From contig NZ_UYZY01000003.1 of NCBI RefSeq assembly GCF_900626075.1, positions 620,001 to 684,000 on the forward strand: a stretch of DNA of 64,000 nucleotides, written 5' to 3'. Made by a program: the position numbers and the translations under genes. Below the pieces are notes generated by a model. It did not search any database. It worked only from the letters and a program-made list of their open reading frames with translations, and was not told where the DNA came from. Below, piece after piece: positions 44,928-54,306 of this stretch (the stretch's first letter is position 1; each line of letters begins with the position of its first letter). Source of the stretch: Clostridium transplantifaecale. GTDB lineage: Bacteria; Bacillota; Clostridia; Lachnospirales; Lachnospiraceae.

Positions 44928-46019
44928 TCAGCCGATGAGCTTCTTCAGAACCGCATCCAGATACCGGACGGCGGTGTCCTCCGCGAACAACTCCGGCCGA
45001 AAGGCCACATAGGTGAGCTTATCTTTGTAATCGGTTTTAAGACAGCCGTCCCAGATTTCGCAGGGCTGTGGAATGAAGGTGCCGGACACCCTGGTATAGC
45101 AGGTTTTTGCGGTAGCCTTCTTTTTGGCTTCTTTTTCCACGTACTGGCCGACACTCTTGTGAATTGCATTATCTTCATACACCAGATACACATAGTTCTG
45201 GTAGTCAGGATAATAATGTTTTAATTCCCCTTCAAAGAGCGGAACCGTGACGGTCAAAAGACGCCCGGAAAAATCCAGGGTATATGGACTGCAGTCCGAC
45301 TGGACCGGCACGGGCAGCGGGATCGTGCTTTCAAAACAGAGCTTCAGTTCCTTTACCGGAGAGCCGAAGGCATCTTTGAGCTCACAGAGTTCCTGTCCTG
45401 CGTAGGTAAAACTTTCCCTGAGAAAATCGTGATAAAAGAGAATCGGAAGAATAGACGGCATCCCCTTTAAATCATCCTCATTGTGAAGAATCAGCAGACG
45501 GTACAGAAAATCTTCATGGGTGACAAGATAATCTTTATACACCTCAATAAGCTGCCCTCCATTGTACTGGTCCTCACGGCAGACCCCCAGGAAACATTCA
45601 ATGCTTTTCTGCTTCATATTTTCAAGCCCCAGAAGCTTTTTATAGGGCTTGACGATCCTGTAAATGTCGATACTCTCAATTTTCTGAAAATCATATTCCA
45701 GATCATAGGCTCTGCACCTTTTCAGCAGGTAAGGAATATCAAAACCGTCCCCGTTAAAATGGATCAGGAACCGGAACTGTTCCATAAATTTGAAAAACGC
45801 ATGAAGGAGTTCCTCCTCCGCGTTCAGGGTGTCGGCAAACCACTGAATCAAGTGCCAGCTCCCGTCCAGGTAATACGTACAGCCGATCAGATACAGCGTA
45901 GAGTAATCACCGGAAAATCCGGTGGTTTCAATATCAAAAAACAACAGCTTTTCCAGCTCGCCGATTGAGTCGAGCGGATATGTAATTTCCAGATCTACTT
46001 TCTTCTCTATTGTAATCAT
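44928..46019 (-). CDS. YprB-like RNase H-fold exonuclease domain protein
   Basis: 363 residues. The N-terminal 200 residues form a DEDD exonuclease-like domain of the RNase_H_2 family: LLFFDIETTGF (about 26-36) gives the first Asp and Glu, HFNGDGFDIPYL the next Asp, and LHNEDDLKGM the last. The C-terminal 160 residues are not recognised. The role is probably nucleic acid processing. It is divergent from the ruvAB unit across a 755-bp gap filled by a long palindrome. Confidence 0.88.
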   Translation of the reverse strand: MITIEKKVDLEITYPLDSIGELEKLLFFDIETTGFSGDYSTLYLIGCTYYLDGSWHLIQWFADTLNAEEELLHAFFKFMEQFRFLIHFNGDGFDIPYLLKRCRAYDLEYDFQKIESIDIYRIVKPYKKLLGLENMKQKSIECFLGVCREDQYNGGQLIEVYKDYLVTHEDFLYRLLILHNEDDLKGMPSILPILFYHDFLRESFTYAGQELCELKDAFGSPVKELKLCFESTIPLPVPVQSDCSPYTLDFSGRLLTVTVPLFEGELKHYYPDYQNYVYLVYEDNAIHKSVGQYVEKEAKKKATAKTCYTRVSGTFIPQPCEIWDGCLKTDYKDKLTYVAFRPELFAEDTAVRYLDAVLKKLIG

Positions 46020-46076
46020 GCAGATAACTCCCTCTGGTAAAAAATGCGGGCATTGGTTGAAATGGGTATGGATAGT

Positions 46077-46105
46077 ATTATATTAGGAAAAACAGGGAAA
46101 GTAAA
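46077..46105 (-). promoter_or_regulatory. Sigma-A promoter of the yprB-like gene
   Basis: On the minus strand TTTACT (46105-46100), 17-base spacer, TATAAT (46082-46077). It is next to the outer arm of the long palindrome at 46109. Confidence 0.65.
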
Positions 46106-46108
46106 GAT

Positions 46109-46488
46109 TTAGTTGAGGTGCGAGGACGCCTCTGTAAGATGGCGGACGGGGGAGTGGGTGGGGGTTCATGAGTCTTCAGTCCCGGTTTGCAGGTTGTCGT
46201 GAGGGGGAATCCAGGAGAAAAAATTCCTGCGGGGACTCGCTCCCGCTTTTGGAATGCGCAGCGGGTGCTAGCTTCGTGAGAAACCTCAGCAAGCACCGGC
46301 GGATTCCAAGGTCCCCTTCGGAAAGTTTTCTCCTTCCTTCCCCGGGCAGGTGGTCGGCGGGACTGAAGACTCAGCGAAGTGTGTTGCCCCACCCGCGACA
46401 ACCTACAAACCGGGACTGAAGACTCACAACCTCCCGCTCACCATTCCGAACTCCGGCCGTCCCGGCGGCGTTCTCCCTTCGCAACTAA
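46109..46488. repeat. Long imperfect palindrome, copy 1
   Basis: An inverted repeat of about 380 bp. Outer arms TTAGTTG...GGACGCC and GGCGTTC...CAACTAA pair at the ends. The arm from ATGAGTCTTCAGTCCCGG (46169) onwards matches the complement of the run ending near 46426 over about 30 bases. An inner perfect 15-base pair of arms, GAGTCTTCAGTCCCG (46170-46184) and CGGGACTGAAGACTC (46358-46372), encloses a 203-bp core with an apex stem (GGTGCT/AGCACC). No long frame is coding. Copy 2 at 60761 is nearly identical through the core. Confidence 0.85.
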
Positions 46489-46516
46489 AGCCCCCAGAAT
46501 ATTTGTTCGACACACC

Positions 46517-46545
46517 TTGCATTGCTCCCCTCCGTATGGTATGAT
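46517..46545 (+). promoter_or_regulatory. Sigma-A promoter of ruvAB
   Basis: TTGCAT (46517-46522), 17-base spacer, TATGAT (46540-46545). The leader to ruvA would be about 220 bases, with a possible 17-codon frame at 46576-46629 but no good ribosome binding site for it. Confidence 0.65.
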
Positions 46546-46774
46546 ATTGAGGATAGTAACTTCTATTAAAAGAGCATGAAACCGGAGTTAAATCGGCCGG
46601 TGGATGTTGTGCTTTATACAGTAATATAAGGCGGCCGTGAAGTTACAAACCGGCAAAGCAGAGTTATAAATACGCAGAATAAAGCGGCAAAGAACCGCAG
46701 GCGTACAGGAAAAACAGCCGGACGGCAAATAAGGTTAAGAAGACAGAAAAAGGCAGCAATTAAGGAGAAAAACC

Positions 46775-47389
46775 GTGATTTCATATGTAAAGGGAGCTCT
46801 GGCGGACAAGTCGGGCGACAGGATTGTGGTGGAAGCGGGTCCGGTGGGGCTTGGAATCTACGTGCCGCTCTCCGTACTGGAGGTGCTTCCGCCTCTAGGT
46901 GAAGAAGTGAAGATATATACATACCTGCAGGTCAGGGAGGATGATTTGAGCCTGTATGGCTTCCTGAACCGCCAGGATTTGGAGATGTTTAAACAGTTGA
47001 TTGGTGTCAACGGGATCGGCCCCAAGGGGGCGCTTGGGATCCTGTCGGCGCTCAGGCCGGATGATCTGCGGCTTGCGATCCTCACAGGGGATGCCAAGGC
47101 AATTTCAAAGGCTCCGGGAGTGGGGGCCAAGACGGCGCAGAGGATTATCCTGGATTTGAAGGACAAGGTCAGCGCGGAGCAGATGCTTGCCGGAATTGCC
47201 GGTATGGAAGAGGAGAGAACTGCTATGCCTCTGACGAAAGAAGCGGGCAGGGAAGCAGTGGAAGCGCTGGTGGCTCTTGGATATACGAATCTGGAGGCAT
47301 CAAAGGCAGTGAAGAGTGTACAGATAACGGACGATATGGATGCGGAGGCAGTCCTCAAGGCATCCCTCAAGTTTCTGGCATTTTTATAA
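46775..47389 (+). CDS. ruvA: Holliday junction helicase subunit RuvA
   Basis: 204 residues, full length. It binds four-way junctions and guides the RuvB motor. N-terminal OB-like domain (MISYVKGAL), the two helix-hairpin-helix motifs with GVNGIGPKGALGIL and APGVGAKTAQRIILDLKD, and a C-terminal RuvB-binding domain after about 150. GTG start with AAGGAG. It forms an operon with ruvB, 24 bp on. Confidence 0.97.
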   Translation: MISYVKGALADKSGDRIVVEAGPVGLGIYVPLSVLEVLPPLGEEVKIYTYLQVREDDLSLYGFLNRQDLEMFKQLIGVNGIGPKGALGILSALRPDDLRLAILTGDAKAISKAPGVGAKTAQRIILDLKDKVSAEQMLAGIAGMEEERTAMPLTKEAGREAVEALVALGYTNLEASKAVKSVQITDDMDAEAVLKASLKFLAFL

Positions 47390-47413
47390 GAGTGGGAGAG
47401 CGGGAAGTGCAAT

Positions 47414-48415
47414 ATGAGCAGGAGAATTATTACAACTGAGATTACGGAAGAGGACAAGCGCATAGAGAGCAGCCTGCGGCCCCAGTATTTGAGTGAATAC
47501 ATTGGCCAGGAAAAGATAAAATCCACACTGAAGGTTTTCATAGACGCAGCCAAGTCGAGGGGGGAGGCTCTCGATCACGTCCTGTTTTACGGGCCTCCTG
47601 GCCTCGGCAAGACGACGCTCTGCGGAATTATCGCCAATGAGATGGGCGTGAAGATGAAAGTGACCTCCGGTCCGGCGATTGAGAAGCCGGGAGAGATTGC
47701 GGCAATACTGAACGGTCTCCAGGAGGGCGATGTCCTCTTTGTAGATGAAATTCACCGTCTGAACCGGCAGGTGGAGGAAGTTCTCTATCCTGCGATGGAA
47801 GATTATGCGATCGATATTATGCTGGGAAAAGATTCAACCGCCCGCTCGATCCGTCTGGAACTTCCGAAGTTTACGCTGGTTGGGGCAACCACCCGGGCAG
47901 GACTTCTGACGGCGCCGCTCCGCGACAGGTTCGGCATCGTGCAGAAGATGGATTTTTACATGCCGGAGGAGTTAAAGACCATTATTCTCCGTTCTGCGAG
48001 AGTGATGAATGTGGAGATAGAAGAGCGGGGAGCATTTGAGATTGCGAGACGCTCCCGGGGTACGCCGAGGCTTGCCAACCGTCTCCTTAAGCGAGTAAGG
48101 GATTTTGCCCAGGTGAAGTATGACGGGGTGATTACAAAGGAAGTCGCTGATTTTGCCCTGGATATCCTGGATGTGGATAAACTGGGTCTGGATAATAACG
48201 ACCGGGCAATCCTTACGATTATGATTGAGAAATTTTCAGGAGGCCCAGTGGGACTGGACACGCTGGCGGCGGCTCTCGGGGAGGATTCCGGGACGCTTGA
48301 GGATGTATACGAACCGTATCTTCTGATGAATGGATTTATTAACAGGACGCCGAGAGGCAGGGTAGCGACGGAAGCCGCCTATCATCACCTGGGACTGCAG
48401 CAACAGATAAATTAG
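47414..48415 (+). CDS. ruvB: Holliday junction helicase motor RuvB
   Basis: 333 residues of AAA+ ATPase. Walker [10 protein letters not shown], Walker B DEIHRL, the sensor stretch [18 protein letters not shown] and the C-terminal winged helix ending in RTPRGRVAT are all present. It moves branched junctions with RuvA. Follows ruvA and precedes zapA. Confidence 0.98.
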   Translation: MSRRIITTEITEEDKRIESSLRPQYLSEYIGQEKIKSTLKVFIDAAKSRGEALDHVLFYGPPGLGKTTLCGIIANEMGVKMKVTSGPAIEKPGEIAAILNGLQEGDVLFVDEIHRLNRQVEEVLYPAMEDYAIDIMLGKDSTARSIRLELPKFTLVGATTRAGLLTAPLRDRFGIVQKMDFYMPEELKTIILRSARVMNVEIEERGAFEIARRSRGTPRLANRLLKRVRDFAQVKYDGVITKEVADFALDILDVDKLGLDNNDRAILTIMIEKFSGGPVGLDTLAAALGEDSGTLEDVYEPYLLMNGFINRTPRGRVATEAAYHHLGLQQQIN

Positions 48416-48476
48416 AGTAACTGTTCGATGGAGATTGGACGGTTCCAAATTACAAATGAAAGAGAAGATGGAAAAG

Positions 48477-48878
48477 ATGGGTTCCAAGAATTATACAGAC
48501 GTTTTAATTGCCGGAAAGATATATACACTGGGCGGCCTGGAGGAAGAAAGTTACCTCCAGCAGGTTGCCAGCTATTTAAATGACAAGATTGCCGGCCTGC
48601 AGAGGCAGGACGGTTTCAGGAAGCAGCCGGAAGATTATCAGAATGTGATGACATACTTAAATATTGCCGATGACTATTTCAAGGAACGGGAGCACGCCGG
48701 ACTTCTGGCCGCCCAGAAGGAAGAGCTTGAGAAGGAGACGTACCGCCTGAAACATGAGCTGGTCAGCACGCAGATGAAGCTGGAGGCAATCAAGGTGGAA
48801 CTTGAAAAATATAAGGCGCTGGAAGCTCTGGAGAGCGCCCGCGGCAGTGACAATAAGCAGGAACAGCAGGCGGAGTAG
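48477..48878 (+). CDS. zapA: Cell division protein ZapA-like
   Basis: Small coiled-coil protein that binds FtsZ polymers and helps the division ring form. The core YTDVLIAGKIYTLGGLEEESYLQQV is typical, and a long coiled coil runs from about residue 65 to the C-terminus. The start is unsettled: ATG at 48456, 48468 or 48477 are all in frame; I use 48477 (MGSKNYTDV) because it fits family N-termini. The sequence is shorter than B. subtilis partners of this type but usual for Clostridia. Confidence 0.85.
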   Translation: MGSKNYTDVLIAGKIYTLGGLEEESYLQQVASYLNDKIAGLQRQDGFRKQPEDYQNVMTYLNIADDYFKEREHAGLLAAQKEELEKETYRLKHELVSTQMKLEAIKVELEKYKALEALESARGSDNKQEQQAE

Positions 48879-48918
48879 CAAAGCCACGCGGTGGCCGCGC
48901 ACATTCACAGATAAAAGA

Positions 48919-48980
48919 AGGCTGATGGAAACGCAGAATCCTGAGAGGGCTTTGCGGTACATCAGCCTGTCGTTTTTTTT
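48919..48980 (+). terminator. Terminator or attenuator before the U32 gene
   Basis: AGGCTGATG (48919-48927) pairs with CATCAGCCT (48960-48968), with inner pairs, and T8 follows (48973-48980). Only 20 bases separate it from the start codon of the U32 peptidase, so there is no room for a new promoter after it. Confidence 0.75.
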
Positions 48981-49000
48981 AGAGAACGGAGTTTGCAATT

Positions 49001-51256
49001 ATGAAGAAAAAAGTAGAGATTCTGGCTCCGGCCGGGTCATTTGAAAGTATGAAGGCGGCCGTGGCGGCCGGCGCGGATGCCGTTTATATCGGAGGCAGCC
49101 GTTTCGGCGCCAGGGCTTATGCCGATAATCCCGACGAAGACAGGATGCTGGAGGCAATCGACTATGTACATCTGCATGGCTGCCGGCTCTATATGACGGT
49201 AAACACACTGGTAAAGGAAAAGGAGCTGGAGGGCTTATACGGGTACCTGGAGCCCTACTACAGACAGGGACTGGATGCGGTGATTGTCCAGGATATGGGA
49301 GTTTTCTCCTATATCAGAGAGCACTTTCCGGAGCTTCCGGTTCATGCCAGCACCCAGATGACAATTACCGGCCCGCTGGGAGCCGAGCTGATGATGAAGC
49401 TGGGAGCCGGCCGGATTGTCACGGCCAGGGAGCTGTCCCTGCGGGAGATAAAGGAAATCTATGATAAAACGGGAGCCGAGATCGAGAGCTTTGTACACGG
49501 GGCGCTGTGCTACTGTTATTCCGGTCAGTGCCTGTTCAGCAGCCTGATCGGCGGACGCAGCGGCAACCGGGGCAGATGTGCCCAGACCTGCCGCCTTCCG
49601 TTTGATGTGAAACAGGAAGGAAAGACGTTAAATAATAAAGACGAGCGTTACGTACTGAGCCTGAAAGACCTCTGTACCCTGGACATTCTGCCGGATTTGG
49701 TCGAGGCAGGCGTCTATTCGATGAAAATCGAAGGAAGAATGAAGAGTCCGCGCTATACGGCGGGCGTGGTAAGCATATACAGAAAATATGCGGACCTCTA
49801 TCTGGAGAAGGGCAGGGAAGGCTACCGCGTCGACGCGGCGGACAGGAAGAAACTCCTGGATCTCTTCGACCGCGGAGGGCAGACCGAGGGATATTACAGG
49901 CAGCACAACGGCCGCGATATGGTCGTGATGAAGGAAAAACCGGCTTTCCGCGAGGAGAACAGGGAACTGTACCAGTATCTTGACCAGACCTATGTGGAGG
50001 CTGTCGTCAGGGAACCCGTCGCCGGAGCAGCCGTTGTCAGGGAGGGTGAACCGCTGTCCCTCACACTTACCTGCAACCGGAGAATGAGGGAGTCACAGGA
50101 GAGCGAAAGCGTATCCGTCACCGTTTCGGGCGGCGTGGTCGAACCGGCGAAGAACCAGCCGGCCACGGAGGAGAGAATCGCAAAGCAGATCGGAAAGACG
50201 GGAAATACGCCGTTTTATTTTGATGATTTGAAGGTGGAAACGGCGGGAAACCCCTTTGTGCCGATCCAGGAGCTGAATGAACTGAGAAGACAGGCTTTTA
50301 CGGAACTGGAAGAAAAAATACTGGCTCCGTTCAGACGAGTTTCCGCCGGGAGCGTTTCCAGCGGGAGCGCGGCTAATGAACTCTTGTCAAAGGAGAACAA
50401 AACGGGCGGGGAGAATACGCCCTACCGTCTCACGGTATCTTTAGAGGAGCCGGAATCCTTTGAAACGGTCCTGCAGGAGAAGAGCGTAGACAGCATTTAT
50501 CTGGACAGCGCCGGTTTTGACGCCGCATCCTGGAAGAAGACAGCCGAGCGCTGCCACCGGGCGGGGAAACGCTGTTACCTCACGCTTCCCCACATTTTCA
50601 GGGAGGAAGCTTCCCGCTTCTTTGAAGAAAACAGGGACGCCTTTATCTTGGCTGGCTTTGACGGCGTGGTCGTAAGGGCGTGGGAGGAAATCGGGCTGAT
50701 CCGCGGATGGGCGGAAGAATTCCCGGCTCTGAAGGAGCTTACCATCCTCATGGACTATGGGATTTATACGATGAACAGGGAAGCTGAGAAGATGACGGCC
50801 CGGATGGCGTCCGGATTCCGGTTCCGCTTTACGCTCCCGGTGGAGCTTAACAGCAGGGAGCTGGAGGAGAAAGGATGCCGCGGCGGCGAGCTGATTGTCT
50901 ACGGGCGTCTTCCGATGATGGTTACGGCCCAATGCATGAAGAAAACGGTGGCGGCCTGTACGAAGAAGCCGGAGCTCCTGTCCCTGAAGGACAGAATGGG
51001 CAAGGAATTCCCGGTAAAGAACCATTGCCGTTTCTGCTATAATACAATTTATAATTCCAGCCCTCTGTCTCTTTTAAAGGACAGAAGGATTATAGACAGG
51101 CTGGGACCAGAGGGCCTGAGACTGAATTTCACCACCGAGAGCAGAGAAGAAATACGGACTGTGATCGGAGCATTTACCGGCTGTTTCCTGGAAGGGAGAG
51201 AGACGGAGCTTCGGGGGGATTTTACAAGAGGCCACTTTAAACGAGGGATTGAATAG
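49001..51256 (+). CDS. U32 family peptidase
   Basis: 751 residues, a long form. N-terminal U32 domain begins VEILAPAGSFESMKAAVAAGADAVYIGG and contains the iron-sulfur type cysteines in HGALCYCYSGQCLFSS and GRCAQTCRLPF. A second region after about 380 matches the extra domain found in such long proteins (DUF3656-like). U32 proteins have been tied to collagenolysis and to rRNA/tRNA hydroxylation (RlhA, TrhP); the latter is the likelier role. The start has GGAG upstream. It is followed 8 bp later by the FtsW-like gene. Confidence 0.93.
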   Translation: MKKKVEILAPAGSFESMKAAVAAGADAVYIGGSRFGARAYADNPDEDRMLEAIDYVHLHGCRLYMTVNTLVKEKELEGLYGYLEPYYRQGLDAVIVQDMGVFSYIREHFPELPVHASTQMTITGPLGAELMMKLGAGRIVTARELSLREIKEIYDKTGAEIESFVHGALCYCYSGQCLFSSLIGGRSGNRGRCAQTCRLPFDVKQEGKTLNNKDERYVLSLKDLCTLDILPDLVEAGVYSMKIEGRMKSPRYTAGVVSIYRKYADLYLEKGREGYRVDAADRKKLLDLFDRGGQTEGYYRQHNGRDMVVMKEKPAFREENRELYQYLDQTYVEAVVREPVAGAAVVREGEPLSLTLTCNRRMRESQESESVSVTVSGGVVEPAKNQPATEERIAKQIGKTGNTPFYFDDLKVETAGNPFVPIQELNELRRQAFTELEEKILAPFRRVSAGSVSSGSAANELLSKENKTGGENTPYRLTVSLEEPESFETVLQEKSVDSIYLDSAGFDAASWKKTAERCHRAGKRCYLTLPHIFREEASRFFEENRDAFILAGFDGVVVRAWEEIGLIRGWAEEFPALKELTILMDYGIYTMNREAEKMTARMASGFRFRFTLPVELNSRELEEKGCRGGELIVYGRLPMMVTAQCMKKTVAACTKKPELLSLKDRMGKEFPVKNHCRFCYNTIYNSSPLSLLKDRRIIDRLGPEGLRLNFTTESREEIRTVIGAFTGCFLEGRETELRGDFTRGHFKRGIE

Positions 51257-51264
51257 GTGAGAAT

Positions 51265-52593
51265 GTGATTAATCTTGTTACAACATTATCAAAGTATCTG
51301 ATGATACTGCTGATAGCAATTTACACATACTATAATTTCCGGTTTTTTGCAATGAGGGATGATTATTCCAGGAACAGGGTATGCAGGCTTCAGAATGTGG
51401 CTCTGTTTTTTATCCATGTTCTGGCATATGCGGTGATTTATCTGCGGACGGAGGATGAGAGGACGCTGATTTTTTTTGGCGCCCAGCTTTTATTTTTCCT
51501 GCTGTATCAGGTCTTTTACAGGCTGTTTTACCATAATCTGTCCAGGCTGCTGCTCAACAATACGTGTATGCTCCTGTGCGTCAGCTTTATTATGCTGACC
51601 AGGATTTCCTTCGACAGGGCGGTCAGGCAGTTTGTCATCGCGGCCATAGCTGCTGTGATAACGATGATTATTCCTTTTATCATCGACAGGACGTGGCAGT
51701 TGTCAAAGATTCCGTGGGTATACGGAACCATCGGCCTGCTGCTTCTCCTTACGGTCTGTATTCTGGGAAGCACCAGCTATGGGGCACAGCTTGCCATCAG
51801 TATCGGGGGCTTTTCTTTCCAGCCTTCGGAATTTGTCAAAATCAGTTTTGTTTTCTTTGTGGCAACGATGTTTTACCGGTCCACCGATTTCAGGACGATA
51901 GTGATTACGACGGCGGTGGCCGCGGCTCACGTCCTGGTACTGGTGCTGTCAAAGGATTTGGGAAGCGCCCTCATCTTTTTTGTGACGTATCTTCTGATGC
52001 TTTTCATCGCCACTTCCAACTGGTTCTATCTGGGGGCCGGAGCGGGCTGCGGGGCGGTAGCGGCAATGGCTGCCTATAAGATGTTTTCCCATGTGCGCGT
52101 GCGCGTGGAGGCCTGGCAGAATCCCTGGAATGACATTGCGGGGAAAGGATATCAGGTCACCCAGGCGCTGTTTGCCATCGGCACGGGGGGCTGGTTTGGA
52201 ATGGGACTTTACCAGGGAATGCCGAAAAAGATTCCCGTTGTGGAGAAAGACTTTATCTTTGCTGCCATATCGGAGGAGCTGGGCGGTATCTTTGCGCTCT
52301 GTATTATTCTGATCTGCCTGGGCTGCTTTTTACAGTTTATGCTGATTGCCACGAAAATGCAGGCTGTCTTCTATAAGCTGATCGCATTCGGGCTGGGGAC
52401 GGTCTATATTATCCAGGTATTCCTGACTATCGGAGGCGTTATCAAGTTTATCCCGTCCACCGGTGTGACTCTGCCTTTTGTCAGCTACGGAGGAAGTTCT
52501 ATCTTAAGTACATTCATCCTGTTTGGTGTAATTCAGGGGCTCTTTATCCTGAAGCGAAATGAAGAAGAGGAGGAAGATTATGAAACTGAGTGA
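51265..52593 (+). CDS. FtsW/RodA/SpoVE-family glycosyltransferase
   Basis: 442 residues with about ten membrane segments: a SEDS peptidoglycan polymerase. Family stretches are SFQPSEFVKI, LSKDLGSALIFF, the WQNPW loop and TGVTLPFVSYGGSS. It pairs with a class B PBP encoded by the next gene, with which it overlaps by 14 bases. GTG start with AGGTGAG upstream. The N-terminal extension before the first core helix is longer than in RodA. Whether it serves elongation, division or spores cannot be told from sequence alone. Confidence 0.92.
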   Translation: MINLVTTLSKYLMILLIAIYTYYNFRFFAMRDDYSRNRVCRLQNVALFFIHVLAYAVIYLRTEDERTLIFFGAQLLFFLLYQVFYRLFYHNLSRLLLNNTCMLLCVSFIMLTRISFDRAVRQFVIAAIAAVITMIIPFIIDRTWQLSKIPWVYGTIGLLLLLTVCILGSTSYGAQLAISIGGFSFQPSEFVKISFVFFVATMFYRSTDFRTIVITTAVAAAHVLVLVLSKDLGSALIFFVTYLLMLFIATSNWFYLGAGAGCGAVAAMAAYKMFSHVRVRVEAWQNPWNDIAGKGYQVTQALFAIGTGGWFGMGLYQGMPKKIPVVEKDFIFAAISEELGGIFALCIILICLGCFLQFMLIATKMQAVFYKLIAFGLGTVYIIQVFLTIGGVIKFIPSTGVTLPFVSYGGSSILSTFILFGVIQGLFILKRNEEEEEDYETE

Positions 52594-54199
52594 TCAGAGC
52601 TCCAATGAAGAGAAGAAAACAGGGGAAAAAAGAACCGGCAAAGACAAAACGATAAAAAAGAAAAACGGAAAAGATAAATTATCTGCTCTGGGAAAGCGGG
52701 AGGGAGGAGCCGGAAAGCGGTTCCAGGTAAAGAAGACCTGCAAAGATCTGGGCTTTAAAAAATTCAGGAAGGATGCCGGGGATGGCAGGGCCAGGGCCAA
52801 TAAGAACATATTGAGGCTCACCTATGCTTTTTCCGCAGTATTTGTGCTGATGGCCGGATACCTTGGCTGGTTCATCCAGTTCAAGAGTGAGAATGTCATC
52901 GGCAGTTCTTACAATGCAAGACTTGACCAGTTTGCCGACCGGATTATCAGAGGAAGCATCATGAGCAGCGACAAGACGGTGCTTGCGGAGACCAGGGTCT
53001 CCCAGGACGGGACGGAGACCAGATATTACCCCTTTGACTACCTGTTTGTGCATTCGGTCGGCTATTCCGGACTGAACGGAAAGACGGGAATCGAGTCGCT
53101 GGCCAATTTTTACCTGCTTTCGTCCCATGTCAACCTGCTTGAGAAGGTGATCAACGAGCTGCGCGGCGAAAAGAATTTGGGCGACAATGTGGTGACGACG
53201 CTGGATTTGAATCTGCAGAAGACTGCATCTGACGCACTGGGCGGCAACCGCGGAGCGGTGATCGCCATGGAGCCGGATACAGGGAAGATTCTCTGCATGG
53301 TTTCACAGCCGAATTTTAACGCCAACCTGGTGGATGAGAAGTGGCAGGAGCTGATTGCTCCCGACAACACCAAGGCTCAGCTTGTAAACCGCGCGACGCA
53401 GGGACTCTATCCCCCGGGATCTACGTTTAAGATTGTGACGGCTCTCGAATATATCAGGGAAAATCCCTCCACCTGGCAGGACTTTACATTTAACTGTGAC
53501 GGTTCTTACCAGACCGGGGAATATACGATCAAGTGTTACCACAGCGAGGCCCATGGCCAGCAGAATCTGATACAGGCTTTTGCCAACTCCTGCAACGGGG
53601 CATTCGCGGAGATAGGACTCGGCCTGAACCCCGACAGCTTTCATACGCTGGCGGATCAGCTTCTGTTTAATTCCTCCCTTCCCTATGCCCTGCCTTATAA
53701 CCAGAGTTCTTTTACGATGACGGGAGGGGCAGATGACTGGGAGAAGCTGCAGACGTCCATCGGACAGGGGAAGACCCAGATTACGCCGCTGCACAATCTG
53801 CTGATTGTCTCGGCTATTGCCAACGGAGGAACATTGATGAAGCCGTATCTGGTTGATCATGTGGAGAACGTCGGCGGCCAGACCGTGAAAAAATTTCTGC
53901 CGTCGTCCTCCGGCAGCCCGCTGTCGGCTACGGATGCACAGATGATGGCGGAGCTGATGAAGAGCGTGGTGGATTTCGGAACGGGTTCCGCGCTCCGTGG
54001 AGCGTCCTATTCGGTGGCCGGAAAGACAGGTTCCGCCGAGTTTGAGACGGGAAAAGAGACGCATTCCTGGTTTGTGGGCTACGCCCCGGCCGATAATCCG
54101 AAGATCGCAATCAGCGTGATCGCGGAGGAGGCAGGCTCCGGCGGAAAGGTGGCGGCCCCGATTGCACGGACCGTATTCGACGCCTATCTGGGGAAATAG
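52580..54199 (+). CDS. Class B penicillin-binding protein (transpeptidase)
   Basis: 539 residues from the ATG at 52580, chosen for AGGAGGAAG just upstream; it overlaps the SEDS gene by 14 bases, so translation is coupled. A strongly Lys/Arg-rich cytosolic tail of about 75 residues precedes a single membrane segment (about 78-98). The active motifs are STFK (about residue 281), SCN (about 337) and KTGSAE (about 481). It crosslinks peptidoglycan made by the SEDS partner. Compared with the usual PBP2 form, the N-terminal dimer domain is short. Confidence 0.93.
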   Translation: MKLSDQSSNEEKKTGEKRTGKDKTIKKKNGKDKLSALGKREGGAGKRFQVKKTCKDLGFKKFRKDAGDGRARANKNILRLTYAFSAVFVLMAGYLGWFIQFKSENVIGSSYNARLDQFADRIIRGSIMSSDKTVLAETRVSQDGTETRYYPFDYLFVHSVGYSGLNGKTGIESLANFYLLSSHVNLLEKVINELRGEKNLGDNVVTTLDLNLQKTASDALGGNRGAVIAMEPDTGKILCMVSQPNFNANLVDEKWQELIAPDNTKAQLVNRATQGLYPPGSTFKIVTALEYIRENPSTWQDFTFNCDGSYQTGEYTIKCYHSEAHGQQNLIQAFANSCNGAFAEIGLGLNPDSFHTLADQLLFNSSLPYALPYNQSSFTMTGGADDWEKLQTSIGQGKTQITPLHNLLIVSAIANGGTLMKPYLVDHVENVGGQTVKKFLPSSSGSPLSATDAQMMAELMKSVVDFGTGSALRGASYSVAGKTGSAEFETGKETHSWFVGYAPADNPKIAISVIAEEAGSGGKVAAPIARTVFDAYLGK

Positions 54200-54306
54200 C
54201 GGTACCGGGAAGCGATGATGGTACTGGACAAAGATGACGGACCGGAAAACGGTGATGATACCGGAGAAGTGTCCTCATATAAAATGTACAGGATGGAGAA
54301 GTTATT

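Noticed and set aside
46078..46401. Open frames in the long palindrome
   Set aside because: Related frames occur in copy 2 simply because the DNA is the same; composition is dominated by the inverted repeat and no start signals fit.
46576..46629. 17-codon leader frame in the ruvA leader
   Set aside because: No convincing ribosome binding site and no hairpin or terminator that it could control.
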